The translations under genes and the position numbers were made by a program. From Algoriphagus sp. NG3 (GTDB lineage: Bacteria > Bacteroidota > Bacteroidia > Cytophagales > Cyclobacteriaceae): a stretch of DNA of 64,000 bases. Below the pieces are notes generated by a model that saw only the letters and a program-made list of their open reading frames with translations, was not told the origin of the DNA and did not search any database. Position 1 is the stretch's first letter. Each line of letters starts with the position of its first letter. Positions 7,335 through 16,042 of the stretch are shown piece after piece. Where the stretch lies: positions 372,001-436,000 of the forward strand of contig NZ_CP139421.1 of assembly GCF_034119865.1 (NCBI RefSeq), in the 5' to 3' direction.

Positions 7335-8519
7335 ATGAATGAAGTTAAAAAAATTAAAATTTTTATTTCTTGTCCAAGAGATATTGTAAGTGAGCTTGAT
7401 TCAATTGAGCTAGTTGTTAATGATTTAAATAAAACAATAGGTAGGCATCAATCATATGTGCTGGAAATGCTTAATTGGAAAACAGATACCTATTGTCAAA
7501 TAGGTGTTGATCCACAGGATGTTATTAATAATCAGATGGATGATCGTTATGATATTCTTATTGGGATTATGTGGTTAAGGCTTGGAACTCCTACAAAGAG
7601 GGATAAGTCGGGTACTGTTGAAGAAATAAATAGAGCAATAAGGAGTAAAGAGAAAGAACAACTAATTTATTTTAAAACGGAGCCTCCTTTAGACCTTACC
7701 AAGATAAATCCAGAAGAACTTCAAAAAATAAATTCCTTTAAAAAGGATTTAAGCGATAGGGGAGTTTTGTTTCATGAATTTAATTCAGCGAAAAATTTTG
7801 AGTCTTTGTTTAGGATGCAACTTGCAAATCTGATTTTTGATAAGTTGTTGTCAAAACAAAATAATCTCAATGTTTCTGTAGTTGTAAATGATGCTGAAGT
7901 AGATAAGTATTCACATATATCAAGTTTAATAGAAGAGGTTGATAATTTTGATGAAAAAGTTTTAGAATTGGATGTTTTTTCTTCTGTAGATATTGCATGC
8001 TCTCACTTAAATTTGGTAACTAACTCCCTTAATGTTATAACAGAAGCAATGACTGATTGGACAGAGTTATTAAATAAAAGAACTATAGAATTGACTAAAA
8101 TAAATTATATTAAGGATCAGAGGCTGAGAGTTTCGAGGCAAGAGACTTTTTTTAATTTATTAGCAAATGAATTAACTAATTTCTCTACGCGAATTTCAAA
8201 CGAAATCCCATGTTTTTCGAACAATTTCAGAATGGTTGGTTCATCTTTTTTCAACGTTATCCTTATTGCTAGGAAATATAATTTTGAGGATCTTGAGTCT
8301 ATGCTAGAATTGGCACATAGTTTAAAGCTAGGTTCAGAAGCATCTTTGGAAAGCTTAGCTGTCTTTTTAAAATCTATGATAGATTTACCTCCCGCAAATT
8401 TTAAATTTAATAAAGCGAAGAGAGAAGCAGAGGTAATTATTAAAAATCTGACTAAAGAAACCTTGGAAGGCTTAAAACTCTTAAATGAGTCTTTAGTAAA
8501 TTCGGGGGGTATTATCTAA
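7335..8519 (+). CDS. DUF4062-domain protein, probably defence-associated
   Basis: The N-terminal 150 residues have the DUF4062 pattern: an opening strand KKIKIFISCPRDIVSELDSI, a central RYDILIGIMWLRLGTPT, and SGTVEEINRAI. The family has a TIR/STIR-like Rossmann fold and is usually joined to effector or sensor modules such as ATPases or repeats. Here the remaining 240 residues are a long helical region with no recognisable domain. The protein is soluble. Its gene is as AT-rich as the AbiJ-like gene 38 bp upstream, which supports joint acquisition and perhaps a joint function. An NTPase or NADase-like role is possible from the fold but cannot be read from the sequence. Confidence 0.65.
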   Translation: MNEVKKIKIFISCPRDIVSELDSIELVVNDLNKTIGRHQSYVLEMLNWKTDTYCQIGVDPQDVINNQMDDRYDILIGIMWLRLGTPTKRDKSGTVEEINRAIRSKEKEQLIYFKTEPPLDLTKINPEELQKINSFKKDLSDRGVLFHEFNSAKNFESLFRMQLANLIFDKLLSKQNNLNVSVVVNDAEVDKYSHISSLIEEVDNFDEKVLELDVFSSVDIACSHLNLVTNSLNVITEAMTDWTELLNKRTIELTKINYIKDQRLRVSRQETFFNLLANELTNFSTRISNEIPCFSNNFRMVGSSFFNVILIARKYNFEDLESMLELAHSLKLGSEASLESLAVFLKSMIDLPPANFKFNKAKREAEVIIKNLTKETLEGLKLLNESLVNSGGII

Positions 8520-8800
8520 GGTAAGTATAATCTAAACTCTAGGGAGTGTCAGCTAAACTCTTCCCTTCCCTTCTCTTGGGGTGGCCAATGGGAAGGGAGC
8601 TAATTAATCCCCTGTATTGATGTCCAGCTTCAGCTATGAAATCATAATGGTTGTCCTCTCATTCAGATGAGTCTTCAATGGACTAAGGAATAATAAACCG
8701 CCATAGAAAGCGAGAGAATAGGACGATTACCTCTTAGCGTTACCTGAAAAACCACCATAAAGTAGCGATAATAGATAAATTGGTATTAATTTAACGAAAT
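8520..8800. other. Intergenic stretch with left copy of a direct repeat
   Basis: No gene is seen in this 281-bp gap. It contains the repeat at 8542-8581 (GGGAGTGtcAGCTAAACTC...) that recurs at 9482-9519, on the other side of the next gene. The rest is unremarkable AT-rich DNA. Confidence 0.5.
8542..8581 (+). repeat. Left direct repeat flanking the 8801-9454 gene
   Basis: The segment GGGAGTGTCAGCTAAACTC followed by a pyrimidine-rich tail and TTCTCTTGGG is repeated, with a few changes, at 9482-9519. Both copies are in the same orientation and bracket a single gene. Confidence 0.5.
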
Positions 8801-9454
8801 ATGGAACAGACAGAAAATACTGAAAATTTATTTGATTGGATTCAACTTGCAGACACAATTAAGTGGCCCGTCTTAATTATAGTTGGACTTCTAATTTTTC
8901 GAAAACCAATTTTTGATTTAATTAATCGAATTACCAAAGTCGGATATGGTAATAAATCTATTGAAGCAAAACAACAAATAACTGCTAGTGAAAAAAAATC
9001 TGAAGAAATTTCTCATATCGACAGACTAGTTGGACTTTTTAGACCAGAAACTATTGAAATGTTTAGAGAAGCTGTAGCAAAAGAAACAGAAGTTAGTAAA
9101 CTAAAAACGCCAGATGAACAAATTGAGCGATTAACTAACTACAGTTGTTTGATGTACATAATGAGACATTTTGATATTGTTTATAACAACATTTTTGGCT
9201 CTCAAATAAGAATTTTAGAATATGTTAATTCACATTCACGAGAGACGCAAAGGTCAATAGAGTTCTTCTATGAAAATGCGAAAAAAAGCCATCCGAAATT
9301 CTATGAAAATTACTCATACGAAGAATACCTGAATTTTCTTTTTGATTTTAACTTATTAAGAGAAGATGGTGGGATACTGGCTATTACAATTCTGGGAGTC
9401 GACTTCTTAAAATATTTGACAGAATCAAACAAAGATGTAAATAAATGGTATTAA
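8801..9454 (+). CDS. Hypothetical membrane-anchored protein
   Basis: This 217-residue protein has one strong membrane helix at about residues 20-38 (IKWPVLIIVGLLIFRKPIF). A basic segment follows, then a cytoplasmic domain of about 170 residues that is mostly helical and rich in charged and aromatic residues (IRILEYVNSHSRETQRSIEFFYENAKK). No known family is recognised. The topology, one N-terminal anchor plus a soluble domain, is common among effectors of antiphage systems, and the gene lies beside AbiJ and DUF4062 genes. It is bracketed by direct repeats, so it may have moved as a single-gene cassette. Nothing shows its biochemical activity. Confidence 0.6.
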   Translation: MEQTENTENLFDWIQLADTIKWPVLIIVGLLIFRKPIFDLINRITKVGYGNKSIEAKQQITASEKKSEEISHIDRLVGLFRPETIEMFREAVAKETEVSKLKTPDEQIERLTNYSCLMYIMRHFDIVYNNIFGSQIRILEYVNSHSRETQRSIEFFYENAKKSHPKFYENYSYEEYLNFLFDFNLLREDGGILAITILGVDFLKYLTESNKDVNKWY

Positions 9455-9481
9455 AGTTTCAAAACCGCTAGCAATTCGGAT

Positions 9482-9519
9482 GGGAGTGCTAGCTAAACTC
9501 CTCTGTCCTTCTCTTTGGG
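9482..9519 (+). repeat. Right direct repeat flanking the 8801-9454 gene
   Basis: This is the second copy of the GGGAGTG..AGCTAAACTC repeat, starting 28 bp after the stop codon of the membrane-protein gene. It is less well conserved in the pyrimidine tail than the copy at 8542. Confidence 0.5.
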
Positions 9520-9669
9520 AATCTGTTCCGTTTGTCAAACCATCCCCTTCCCCTCCTCAGTAATCACATACCTCTGCTTCGGACTATTTTGATTTTCTGA
9601 ATTGGTCATTTCCCGCCAACCAGCTTAGGGTAACTACTGTCTTTATTATGGCGTTAATTAAGCTTCTAA

Positions 9670-9921
9670 CTAGTTAGTTTTATTAAAATCAATCTTATAG
9701 TCAAGATTAAGAATTTCCATAGGATGTACACCGTAAGCTTTTGCCAATTCAATTATAGTAGTGAAACGTATATCGACTCCATTTTCATATTTTTTAATAT
9801 CAGCATGATCGAGATCGCACCTTTGAGCCAATTGCCTGTAACTCAGTTTGCTCTTGATTTTTAACTCCTTCAATTTTCCGCCTAGTTGGATGATTAGTTG
9901 ATCCTTTTCTTCTAATTCCAT
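9670..9921 (-). CDS. Small XRE-family helix-turn-helix regulator
   Basis: This 83-residue protein is almost entirely one Cro/C1-type HTH domain: LGGKLKELKIKSKLSYRQLAQRCDLDHADIKKYENGVDIRFTTIIELAKAYGVHPMEIL. The recognition region is DHADIKKYENG. Stand-alone XRE proteins of this size regulate their own promoter and neighbouring accessory genes. The gene faces away from the long repeat-rich gap to its right. A palindrome about 50 bp ahead of its start (9971-9990) is a candidate operator. Its target genes cannot be identified from the window. Confidence 0.75.
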   Translation of the reverse strand: MELEEKDQLIIQLGGKLKELKIKSKLSYRQLAQRCDLDHADIKKYENGVDIRFTTIIELAKAYGVHPMEILNLDYKIDFNKTN

Positions 9922-9970
9922 TGCATATTTAGTTTATAGAATGGAAATTCTTTGAAAAGTCTGTAAAAAG

Positions 9971-9990
9971 TGTTGGTGAAATAACCAACA
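9971..9990. promoter_or_regulatory. Inverted repeat TGTTGGT-N6-ACCAACA upstream of the XRE gene
   Basis: A perfect 7-bp dyad with a 6-nt spacer lies about 50 bp upstream of the XRE start codon. The position and symmetry fit autoregulation by a small XRE dimer. No clear -7 box was found next to it. Confidence 0.35.
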
Positions 9991-10892
9991 TGTTAAGATT
10001 ATTCCTATATTTAGGGTAGGTTTTCAAATGAGGAAACCTAATATTTGTGGAACATCTGATTCCATAGTATTCGCACTTGAGTCTCGAAACTGAAAACGGC
10101 CAATTTTCAAAAATAGAAATGAGACAAAGGTGAGAATGCTCACGCCATTGGCGTGGGCTACTCGCTTGCTCATTTCTAAGGTGCTTGGCCGTACCTCAGT
10201 TTCTGCAAGAAGGAGAGCCCACCCCAATGGCTTTTTTTCTTGGGGACTATCGTTATAACCCAAGTATCATGAACCAGATGGTGATTTTTTCTGGATTACA
10301 TAGCTTCCCGGGATCAGTATTCTGGAAGATAGATTTGTCTGCGCTTTTTTACGTGGGGTCACATTGCTCATTACCTATTCCGATTCCTATCGGAACCTAT
10401 TACATTCTTTCAGAGGTTCACGGCATCGCCGCGGTAGATCGCCTGTATCCCCTGAAGCCCAAGAATCCGATCTGAAGGATTCGACTTTTATCGCCGATTA
10501 AGGGGAGGTGCACATCCCTGAGCAGATCGGTTACTACACACTCACGTCAGCAAGCTCACAGTAGCTGGTAGAGCTGACACCATTTCTTATTCATTTATTG
10601 CTGGTTGGTCGGATAGACTGAGGTTGAATTACTATGTCTTGTGAGAAGTAGCAAGTAGCTAGTATCAAGTAGCAAGAGGGTAGAAGAGCCAAGAGTCAAG
10701 AAGCTAGAGTCAAGAGTCATGAATCAAGCGTTCGTGATAGTGCTTTCAGCTTTAAGCTTTCTGACTTTCCCTGCGACTGAGATTGCTTCGTCCTTCGTCC
10801 TCGCAATGACGGTACACACTTCCGTCTTCGGTCTCCCGTCTCCGGTCTTTGGTCGGTGAGCCCCGTCGAACCGCCAGCTTAAAACAAAAAGC
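9991..10892. other. Repeat-rich intergenic mosaic
   Basis: No believable gene is seen in about 900 bp. The DNA is a patchwork of short palindromes (for example CACGCCA..TGGCGTG near 10140-10156 and TTCCGAT..ATCGGAA near 10378-10395). From about 10643 to 10725 there is a degenerate simple repeat built on AAGTAGCAAGTAGC and AGAGTCAAGA. Then comes a TTCGTCCTCGCAATGACG-type dispersed repeat. Confidence 0.5.
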
Positions 10893-10982
10893 ACATGAAA
10901 TGCCTGAAGCAGGATAGCTATGTCTAATTCTATCTCAGTTGAAGGCATTCCATGAGGCCATTAAAAAACAATTATAAATCTC
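10893..10982 (+). repeat. 5'-leader repeat element ahead of the TlpA-like gene
   Basis: This element contains ATGAAATGCC pairing with GGCATTCCAT (one A.C mismatch), then GGCCATTAAAAA...TATAAA. CAT ends at 10953, exactly 29 nt before the ATG at 10983. It is one member of a family also found at 21600-21910, 37062-37174, 41759-41832 and 44833-44925. Confidence 0.6.
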
Positions 10983-12797
10983 ATGAAAAAATTAATACTC
11001 ATCTGCTTAGTGGTCCCGATAGCCATCGGGATTCCCACAAGCACACTCCCAGCACAAGTTGCTGATTCACCCGGGGCGGATTTTCTTCATAGGTCTATGC
11101 CCCAGCTCTCCCCTGAACAAGGAGGCACCCATCGGGGCGGGGATGCCCGTCCCGATACTTTGCCGGAGAAAAATGGTTTGGTTGATCACTCCGGCACTCA
11201 AGGGCAGGAGGGCGGAGGCTCTTCTGCTTCGAAGGGGGACAGTGCTAATGTAGCCGCTAATGTGGAAACACCCTCCGAGACGTTGTCCATCGAAGGGGAC
11301 AGCACTGCTTCAAAAAAGACAGTATTCTATCTTGAACTCCCCGCAGAACTAGCTGCGGATACACTCTGGCTTACCTATTGGGAACAATTTCTGGAGGACA
11401 ATAAAGAGCTGACTCCCGGAACTACCATTCCGCTAATAGGGTACCGCGGGGATTTTTTCCAAGGTAATATGGGATACAAGGCTTATGCATGGTCTCCTGA
11501 CAGTACATCCAAACCCATTTTCTTCAAAATTAGAAACAACAGGAAATGGCTGTTCAATACCTATACTATTCTCCAAGGAGACCAGATAAGGGTAAGAAAA
11601 GAACTGTCCACCGGACAGACATATTTCCTCGGGTCTTCTGCTGACTTCTTTCGCACCCAAGATCTTATCTCCAGTCTGGCAGAGACCCAGAAATTAAAGG
11701 CCCATCCCCTGATGATTTCCAATAATCCATCAAGATTGATATCTGATTCCGCTACGAATAGGAGTTATCAGCAAGCGTCAAAGCTACCTGAGGCACTCTA
11801 TCCTGCGATGGTATTTGAAGCACCCGGATTAGACGATGTTTCCTTGGTGGACTCTATCTTGGCGATTCCCCTCTCTGAAAGTGACGTGATACGGATGCTG
11901 GCACAGATCCCACCTATGGATGCGGAAAAACAGGCATGGATAGCGCAACGCGCCTGGGGGGAAGCACTTTCGCTAAGCCTCTCCCGACTCACCTTAGGAA
12001 AAGAATATTTGAAGGAGCCTGACTATCGCAGGCAGTATGAACTATGGAGGTCAGGTATTCCTGTTCTTCCCATTGGCCAAAGTATAGAGCCACTCTACCT
12101 CCAGGCCAACTATGAGCTAGCCCTTCTGGATGCTTTTGTCTCTGGCAAGTCACTGGCACAGGCAGTAGAATCCTATCCTGTAAGCCTTAAAGACCATATT
12201 GTTGGAAGGTATCTCGTCAATTCATTTAGAAGAAATGAAGGAGGCCAGGCATCCAGTTTACAGACAGGCCTGGATCTGATCAAAACTCCGTGGATAAGGG
12301 AAAAGTTGCTTAGCATCCAAGCTGCCTTTCTTCCCGGGGCTCCTTTTAATCCTGGAAGTTTAACTGACCTCCATGACCAACCCTTCCAATTGCAGCAGTT
12401 TGAAGGTAAATCCCTACTCATATCCTTTTGGATAAGCGGTTGCAAATTCTGTATGAAATACTATCAAAATACGCTCAAAGAAGTCTATGAGCAGTTTGCA
12501 GACAGGGAGGACTTGGTGTTCATTTCGGTGAATGCCGATCCCAACACTGACTACTGGAAGAATAATCTCGCCAGCGGAAATTATGCCCATCCTGATATGG
12601 TCAACCTTCACCAAGATGCAGGCACAGGGCTGTTGAAAGAGTATGGAATTTCCTCATTCCCCCAAAAACTTCTTATCGGTGATGATTTCCGCATTTTCCT
12701 GTTGACCAATACCCAATACTCAACGGGACAACTCTCCCAACTCTTGGAGACAATGACAGGAAAAGACGCACCTCATTCGGTATCTAAACTCAATTAA
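10983..12797 (+). CDS. Secreted TlpA-like thiol-disulfide protein with large N-terminal region
   Basis: This 604-residue protein has an N-terminal signal peptide (MKKLILICLVVPIAIG...) and a C-terminal thioredoxin domain from about residue 450. The active-site CKFC is at 487-490 (ISGCKFCMKYY), and the cis-proline segment SSFPQKLLI lies later. Such domains reduce or shuffle disulfides in the periplasm. Residues 25-115 are Gly/Ser/Asp-rich and partly encoded by palindromic repeats, so they are probably a dispensable linker. The middle 300 residues are of unknown fold, as in other Bacteroidota TlpA-fusion proteins. The SusC start codon follows the stop after two bases, which implies translational coupling with the outer-membrane transporter. 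The upstream leader element suggests shared control with other loci. Confidence 0.75.
   Translation: MKKLILICLVVPIAIGIPTSTLPAQVADSPGADFLHRSMPQLSPEQGGTHRGGDARPDTLPEKNGLVDHSGTQGQEGGGSSASKGDSANVAANVETPSETLSIEGDSTASKKTVFYLELPAELAADTLWLTYWEQFLEDNKELTPGTTIPLIGYRGDFFQGNMGYKAYAWSPDSTSKPIFFKIRNNRKWLFNTYTILQGDQIRVRKELSTGQTYFLGSSADFFRTQDLISSLAETQKLKAHPLMISNNPSRLISDSATNRSYQQASKLPEALYPAMVFEAPGLDDVSLVDSILAIPLSESDVIRMLAQIPPMDAEKQAWIAQRAWGEALSLSLSRLTLGKEYLKEPDYRRQYELWRSGIPVLPIGQSIEPLYLQANYELALLDAFVSGKSLAQAVESYPVSLKDHIVGRYLVNSFRRNEGGQASSLQTGLDLIKTPWIREKLLSIQAAFLPGAPFNPGSLTDLHDQPFQLQQFEGKSLLISFWISGCKFCMKYYQNTLKEVYEQFADREDLVFISVNADPNTDYWKNNLASGNYAHPDMVNLHQDAGTGLLKEYGISSFPQKLLIGDDFRIFLLTNTQYSTGQLSQLLETMTGKDAPHSVSKLN
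11014..11031. repeat. REP-like palindrome inside the signal-peptide coding sequence
   Basis: TCCCGAT-AGCC-ATCGGGA is a perfect 7-bp dyad. It encodes the VPIAIGI part of the signal peptide. The same TCCCGA/TCGGGA theme occurs in intergenic DNA at 18122-18144, 19067-19082 and 41786-41802. Confidence 0.55.
11131..11156. repeat. Second REP-like palindrome inside the TlpA-like gene
   Basis: ATCGGGGCGGG at 11131-11141 pairs with CCCGTCCCGAT at 11146-11156 with one wobble. It is in frame and codes for part of the low-complexity linker (HRGGDARPD). Confidence 0.55.
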
Positions 12798-12799
12798 AC

Positions 12800-15700
12800 A
12801 TGGACAAAAAACTACAGATTCTGATTCTTATCCTGGTTTGGAGCTTGTCTGCTTCTGCTCAGGAAGCGCTTTTTCCGTTGAAAGGGAAAATTATATCCAA
12901 GGAGGATAAGTCGCCCTTGCCGGGAGCCTTGGTAACACTAGATGATAAAAAGCAAATCATAATTGCTGATGAATCAGGCCAATTTTCACTGGAAACCATT
13001 GAAGGGACTCATAGTATTGAGGTTACTTATCTTGGAATGGTTACTTTCATTACTTCGGTCACCTTCCCCATACAGGATGAATTGATTGTGGAATTGGAGC
13101 CGGATCTGACTGCACTTCAGGAAGTGACAGTCATGTCCACAGGTTACCAGGATGTCCCCGCAGAAAGGGTCACGGGCTCCTTTTCGACCTTAAACAAGGA
13201 GCTTATCAATCGTAGGGTAAGTACCAATCTGATCGACCGGTTGGAAGATGTCACTCCCGGGGTTGCATTTAACCGTGGACCTCATACAGGGAGGGACCAA
13301 CTTTCTATCCGCGGAAGATCCACCTTGTTTGCCGAAACCCAGCCGCTCATTGTGGTGGACAATTTTCCTTATGATGGACCTTTAGAGTCAATCAATCCGA
13401 ACGATATTGAGCAGATCACTGTCCTTAAAGATGCAGCGGCCGCTTCCATCTGGGGAGCCAGGGCAGGAAACGGAGTAATTGTGATTACCACAAAGAATGG
13501 GGTGAAATCCTCAGCACCCAAAGTCACTCTCAATTCCAACGTTAACAGTTTTCAGGAAAGAGATTTAGACTACGTCCCTCAGATGAACATGGGAGATTTT
13601 GTAGAGATCCAACGCCAGCTGTTTCAGTCTGGATTTTATAATTCCCAAGAACTAAACCCAAGCAAAAACGCACTTCCCGAAGTGGTGGAAATTTTAATAG
13701 CCCAGCGTGAAGGTAGTCTTACTCCAAATGAGGCGGAATCTTTGCTGGAAACACTCAAAGTCCAGGATATCAGGACTGACCTGCGTAGATATTATTATCG
13801 TCCGGCATTGAACCAGCAACACTCACTTGCGGTCTCGGGAGGCAGTAATTCGCATACTTATCAGTTCGGTTTGGGGTATGACCGTAATCTTCAGGGGACA
13901 GAAGGCAACCGTGATGAGCGTTGGACCCTTCAATCAAAGCAGCAATGGTCATTTTTAAAAGACCGCCTGCAATGGTCTTTAGGACTTTATCTAAGTAAGG
14001 CGGCTGATATAGCACAAACAAAAGTGCCTCAATCCAATCCTTATACGCGCTTGGCCGATGATACCGGGGAGCCTGTTCCTATTTATTCAAACCTCTCCAG
14101 TAGGTATCTCTCTTCTCTGGATAATCCCGGACTGTTGGATTGGTATAATGTGCCTCTAAGTGAAATCGGCACATTGGATTATCGGAATGATCGGCTGGAT
14201 GCCAGATTTCAGACTGGCCTTAAACTTAAAATAGTGAATGGGCTACACGTTGAAACATCCTACCAGTATTGGATAAATAAGGGAAGGAACAGGGAGAGAA
14301 ATCCGGTGGAAACCTATTTTTCAAGGGATTTGATCAACAGGTTTAGTCAACTCGATGAAGACGGTGTCCTTTCAAAACCTATCCCTGAAGGCGACATACT
14401 TGATATGTCTGAAACAGTTGCCTATTCGCACACGCTCAGGGGAATGGTGAGCTATGTAAAATATTGGAATACGGATCACCGGCTTAGCCTTTTGGCGGGA
14501 ACGGAAGTCAGAGACCTGAAGTCTGAATCCAATGGGATGCGCTACTATGGATACAATGACCTGTTGGGAACGAGTGCGGCAGTGGATTACCTAAACCGGT
14601 ATCCCATGTTCTATAATCCGTCAGTCAATACAACGATAGACCATGGTAATTTCCATAGGGGGTTGACCGATAGGTTCATTTCTTTTTATGGAAATGCCGG
14701 ATATACCTACAAGAGAAAGTGGGATGTCACAGCCAGTGTACGAAAAGACCAATCTAATTTTTTTGGAGTTGACGCAAATAGGAGGGGTGTGCCTCTGTGG
14801 TCTACAGGTCTGGGATGGATTCTGAGCGAAGAATCTTTTGCCTCCTTCCTAAATGGGGCATACTTCAAATGGAAAGGCAGTTATGGATACAGTGGCAACC
14901 TGGACAAGAGCCTTTCGGGAAGAATGACCGCAAGTTATTTCAATCAACCCTCTAACCGGTATGTGCCTAACATTCCAGGGGCTCAAATTGTAAACCCTCC
15001 AAACCCAAACCTGAGATGGGAGAAGGTTGGTATTTTCAATACGGGTTTTGAGTTTGAGTCTAAGTCAGGAAAGATTTCTGCCGGGGTAGAATATTTCTCC
15101 AAAAGAGGAACGGATTTGATCGGCGAATTTGAAGTTGCACCTTCATTAGGTTTTTTCCGGATCCAGGGCAACTATGCCGAAACGCTCACCAAAGGCCTGG
15201 ATATGGTATTTAGTGGAGATTGGTTGAAGGGTGATTTGCAGTGGAGGTCCGATTTGTTTTATTCCAAAGTAAAAGATCAGGTGGAACGGGTTGATGTGAC
15301 CCAAACTGCCGGGAATCTCATTAATTCCTTTTACAATGCCACTCCGATACCTGTAGAAGGCAAGCCCCTTTTCGCAGTCTATTCCTACGATTGGGCCGGT
15401 CTCAATCCAGATAATGGAAATCCAATGGGGGTCGTTGATGGGGAGCCTTCTGAAAATTACATTTCTATCTTGAATACAGCCACGCCTGAATCCCTCCAAT
15501 ATCATGGTCCTTCCAGACCCACTGACTTTGGCGCATTGAGAAACACCTTTTCTTGGAGAGGTTTTAACCTTTCAGTAAATATTTCTTATCGTTTTGGCTA
15601 TTACTATCGAAGAGCTTCTATTGATTATTTCAGCCTGATGAGAGGAACTATAGGCCATGGGGATTATGAAGCCAGATGGAAAGTTCCCGGTGACGAATTG

Positions 15701-15994
15701 ATTACCGATGTCCCTTCCTTACCTACTTCAGCAAGTACACCGAGGCATTTGTTTTACTCCAATTCAGCTGTGCTGATTGAAAAGGGTGACCATATCAGGT
15801 TGCAGGATATCCGCTTTGGATATGCTCTCAACCCTAGCCGAATAAGGTGGTTGCCCTTTGCAGATGCCGAAATCTATGGCTATGCCAATAATCTGGGAAT
15901 CATTTGGAAAGCCAGTGGCGATCCCCTAGATCCGGATTTTCAAACAACTGCACCGTTAAAAACCTTTGCTCTGGGACTTAGAATAGACTTCTAA
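12800..15994 (+). CDS. SusC/RagA family TonB-dependent outer-membrane transporter
   Basis: This 1064-residue protein has a signal peptide (ILILVWSLSASAQ). A carboxypeptidase-regulatory-like domain follows at about 28-105 (GKIISKEDKSPLPGALVTLDD), then the plug (LIDRLEDVTPGVAFNRG ... SIRGRSTL ... PLIVVDNFPYDG ... DIEQITVLKDAAAASIWGARAGNGVIVITTKNG) and a beta-barrel ending in LGLRIDF. It imports a TonB-dependent substrate with a SusD partner. It lacks the N-terminal STN signalling domain, so it is not an ECF-coupled receptor. The gene is two bases after the TlpA-like gene and 48 bp before a broken SusD gene. Association with TlpA and LanB neighbours rather than glycoside hydrolases suggests a peptide or redox substrate, but the substrate is not readable from sequence. 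Confidence 0.9.
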   Translation: MDKKLQILILILVWSLSASAQEALFPLKGKIISKEDKSPLPGALVTLDDKKQIIIADESGQFSLETIEGTHSIEVTYLGMVTFITSVTFPIQDELIVELEPDLTALQEVTVMSTGYQDVPAERVTGSFSTLNKELINRRVSTNLIDRLEDVTPGVAFNRGPHTGRDQLSIRGRSTLFAETQPLIVVDNFPYDGPLESINPNDIEQITVLKDAAAASIWGARAGNGVIVITTKNGVKSSAPKVTLNSNVNSFQERDLDYVPQMNMGDFVEIQRQLFQSGFYNSQELNPSKNALPEVVEILIAQREGSLTPNEAESLLETLKVQDIRTDLRRYYYRPALNQQHSLAVSGGSNSHTYQFGLGYDRNLQGTEGNRDERWTLQSKQQWSFLKDRLQWSLGLYLSKAADIAQTKVPQSNPYTRLADDTGEPVPIYSNLSSRYLSSLDNPGLLDWYNVPLSEIGTLDYRNDRLDARFQTGLKLKIVNGLHVETSYQYWINKGRNRERNPVETYFSRDLINRFSQLDEDGVLSKPIPEGDILDMSETVAYSHTLRGMVSYVKYWNTDHRLSLLAGTEVRDLKSESNGMRYYGYNDLLGTSAAVDYLNRYPMFYNPSVNTTIDHGNFHRGLTDRFISFYGNAGYTYKRKWDVTASVRKDQSNFFGVDANRRGVPLWSTGLGWILSEESFASFLNGAYFKWKGSYGYSGNLDKSLSGRMTASYFNQPSNRYVPNIPGAQIVNPPNPNLRWEKVGIFNTGFEFESKSGKISAGVEYFSKRGTDLIGEFEVAPSLGFFRIQGNYAETLTKGLDMVFSGDWLKGDLQWRSDLFYSKVKDQVERVDVTQTAGNLINSFYNATPIPVEGKPLFAVYSYDWAGLNPDNGNPMGVVDGEPSENYISILNTATPESLQYHGPSRPTDFGALRNTFSWRGFNLSVNISYRFGYYYRRASIDYFSLMRGTIGHGDYEARWKVPGDELITDVPSLPTSASTPRHLFYSNSAVLIEKGDHIRLQDIRFGYALNPSRIRWLPFADAEIYGYANNLGIIWKASGDPLDPDFQTTAPLKTFALGLRIDF

Positions 15995-16042
15995 AAAACG
16001 GGTGGCAAGATCAAAACACAGCTCATACTAAAACATCAAAAA

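Noticed and set aside
10024..10475. Overlapping frames in the intergenic mosaic
   Set aside because: They translate dispersed repeats and differ by strand; no start or family support.
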